Below are positions 63,209-64,000 of a stretch of DNA of 64,000 nucleotides, in pieces. Origin of the DNA: Methanomassiliicoccales archaeon RumEn M1. GTDB taxonomy: Archaea > Thermoplasmatota > Thermoplasmata > Methanomassiliicoccales > Methanomassiliicoccaceae. The position numbers and the translations under genes were made by a program. The stretch lies in assembly GCA_001421185.1 (NCBI GenBank), contig LJKK01000134.1, forward strand, positions 1-64,000, read 5' to 3'. How positions within the stretch are numbered: position 1 is the stretch's first letter; each line of letters starts with the position of its first letter. The notes beneath the pieces are model-generated. The model did not search any database. It worked only from the letters and a program-made list of their open reading frames with translations, and was not told the DNA's origin.

Positions 63209-64000
63209 GACTGGTGCGAGTGATCATAACCGGCGCTGCCGGCTTCATCGGTAGCAACCTGACCGAACAGTTGCTGAACGAAGGGCATGAGGTGGTGGGG
63301 GTCGACAACTTCGACGACTACTATTCCGGCAAGACGATGTTCCTGGAAAGGAGCAGCGACCATCCCCGTTTCTCCATGGTCCGGGGGGACATCCTGGACC
63401 TTGATCTGATGAAAAGGACGATGAAGGGAGCGGACGCGGTCGTTCATCTCGCCGCCCAGGCCGGCGTTCGTTTCTCGGTCAAGGACCCTCTGAAATCCCA
63501 CATGGTCAACGTGGTAGGGACCCTCAACGTGCTGCTGGCCTCTCTGGAGGGAGGGGTCAAGCGAGTGGTGAACTCGTCCTCCTCCTCGGTCTACGGGAAC
63601 ATCGGCCATCGCCCCGTCACCGAGATGGATCCCGTAAGGCCCGTCTCTCCCTATGCCACCAGCAAGCTGGCTGCCGAGATCTATTGCCGGCAGTTCTACG
63701 AGCTGTATGGTCTCGACACGGTCTCCCTGAGGTACTTCACCGTCTACGGCCCGCGCCAGAGGCCCGACATGGCCATCCGCATTTTCACAGAGCGTATCCT
63801 CAAGGGACTTCCCCCGCAGATCTACGGCGACGGGGAGCAGAGCAGGGACTTCACATTTGTCGAGGATGTGGTGGCCGCCATACGCTCTGCCATGACCGCG
63901 CCGGACCTCAAGGGGGCGGCGATCAACATCTCCGGAGGGAAGCCCATCACCGTGAACCGCCTCGTGCAGGAGTTGCAGGCGGTCTGCGGTCGAAGGGACC
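63205..64000 (+). CDS. NAD-dependent nucleotide-sugar epimerase/dehydratase (3' end outside window)
   Basis: The frame runs from GTG 63205 (overlapping the previous stop as GTGA) to the window end, at least 265 residues. Rossmann motif ITGAAGFIGSNL near residue 8, VVHLAAQAGVRFSV near residue 82, catalytic SSSSVYG near residue 129 and YATSKLAAE (YxxxK) near residue 155, then LRYFTVYGPRQRPDMA. It belongs to the extended SDR group with UDP-glucose/UDP-glucuronate 4-epimerases. GTGs at 63214 and 63220 are alternative starts. It supplies sugar for the glycan operon it belongs to. Confidence 0.93.
   Translation, partial: MRLVRVIITGAAGFIGSNLTEQLLNEGHEVVGVDNFDDYYSGKTMFLERSSDHPRFSMVRGDILDLDLMKRTMKGADAVVHLAAQAGVRFSVKDPLKSHMVNVVGTLNVLLASLEGGVKRVVNSSSSSVYGNIGHRPVTEMDPVRPVSPYATSKLAAEIYCRQFYELYGLDTVSLRYFTVYGPRQRPDMAIRIFTERILKGLPPQIYGDGEQSRDFTFVEDVVAAIRSAMTAPDLKGAAINISGGKPITVNRLVQELQAVCGRRD

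Noticed and set aside
1..64000. Pyrrolysine (in-frame TAG) readthrough or selenocysteine (TGA) genes
   Set aside because: The organism type made this worth looking for, but no conserved reading frame continues across an in-frame TAG or TGA. The methyltransferase at 36699 needs no recoding.
1..64000. CRISPR arrays or large direct repeats
   Set aside because: No regularly spaced repeats were seen. The repeated segments noticed are paralogous domains (Usp, CBS).

Overview
The window is archaeal chromosome, about 60% GC, densely packed on both strands. It reads as a methanogen of the Thermoplasmata side, most likely Methanomassiliicoccales; this is inference, since no 16S or McrA is present. Evidence: archaeal-type Gly-, Val- and Glu-tRNA synthetases, archaeal dihydroneopterin aldolase (MptD), Trm1, an AksA-type homocitrate synthase (coenzyme B), a UbiD of the archaeal mevalonate-variant type, an MtaA/MtbA-like methyltransferase, class III pilin-like signals, TATA boxes about 26 bp before starts, and a tRNA intron with a bulge-helix-bulge.

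Layout. 0-5 kb: end of a helicase gene, a membrane protein, a tandem universal stress protein and a broken D-Ala-D-Ala carboxypeptidase. 5-7.8 kb: an AT-rich accessory island with one secreted protein and two decayed insertion sequences. 7.8-14.4 kb: a VWA/MoxR-ATPase pair, a small zinc-ribbon protein, a cation efflux protein, a CPBP protease and tRNA-Gly. 14.5-24 kb: a minus-strand run joining ValRS and GlyRS to three CBS-domain proteins, a stress protein and an amidohydrolase. 24-28.6 kb: ferredoxin, PrsW-like protease, thioredoxin-reductase-like flavoprotein without a redox disulfide, ThpR and a three-gene pilin-like operon. 28.5-32.7 kb: Fe-S assembly with two cysteine desulfurases and an IscU interrupted by a homing-endonuclease intein exactly at its first cluster-ligand cysteine. 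32.7-38.4 kb: PyrD/PyrK, AksA and a methyltransferase. 39.3-43.5 kb: a cysteine neighbourhood (intron-bearing tRNA-Cys, CysK, CysE, CysRS). 44.5-47.6 kb: iron uptake (DtxR-type regulator, FeoB) and a hemerythrin-like protein. 47.6-54.8 kb: two sensor kinases flanking GluRS and UbiD. 55-64 kb: PurA, Trm1, THEP1, MptD, NadA, a LysE-type exporter and the start of a glycan-assembly operon.

Most striking: the IscU intein. The other dominant feature is a set of single-base deletions that split otherwise intact conserved genes (ValRS, a CBS protein, the IscU intein, CysK, FeoB, a histidine kinase, PurA twice). They look like sequencing or assembly errors rather than gene decay, so these genes are annotated as whole genes with a flagged frameshift. 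The carboxypeptidase differs: it carries three +1 shifts and may be a true pseudogene.
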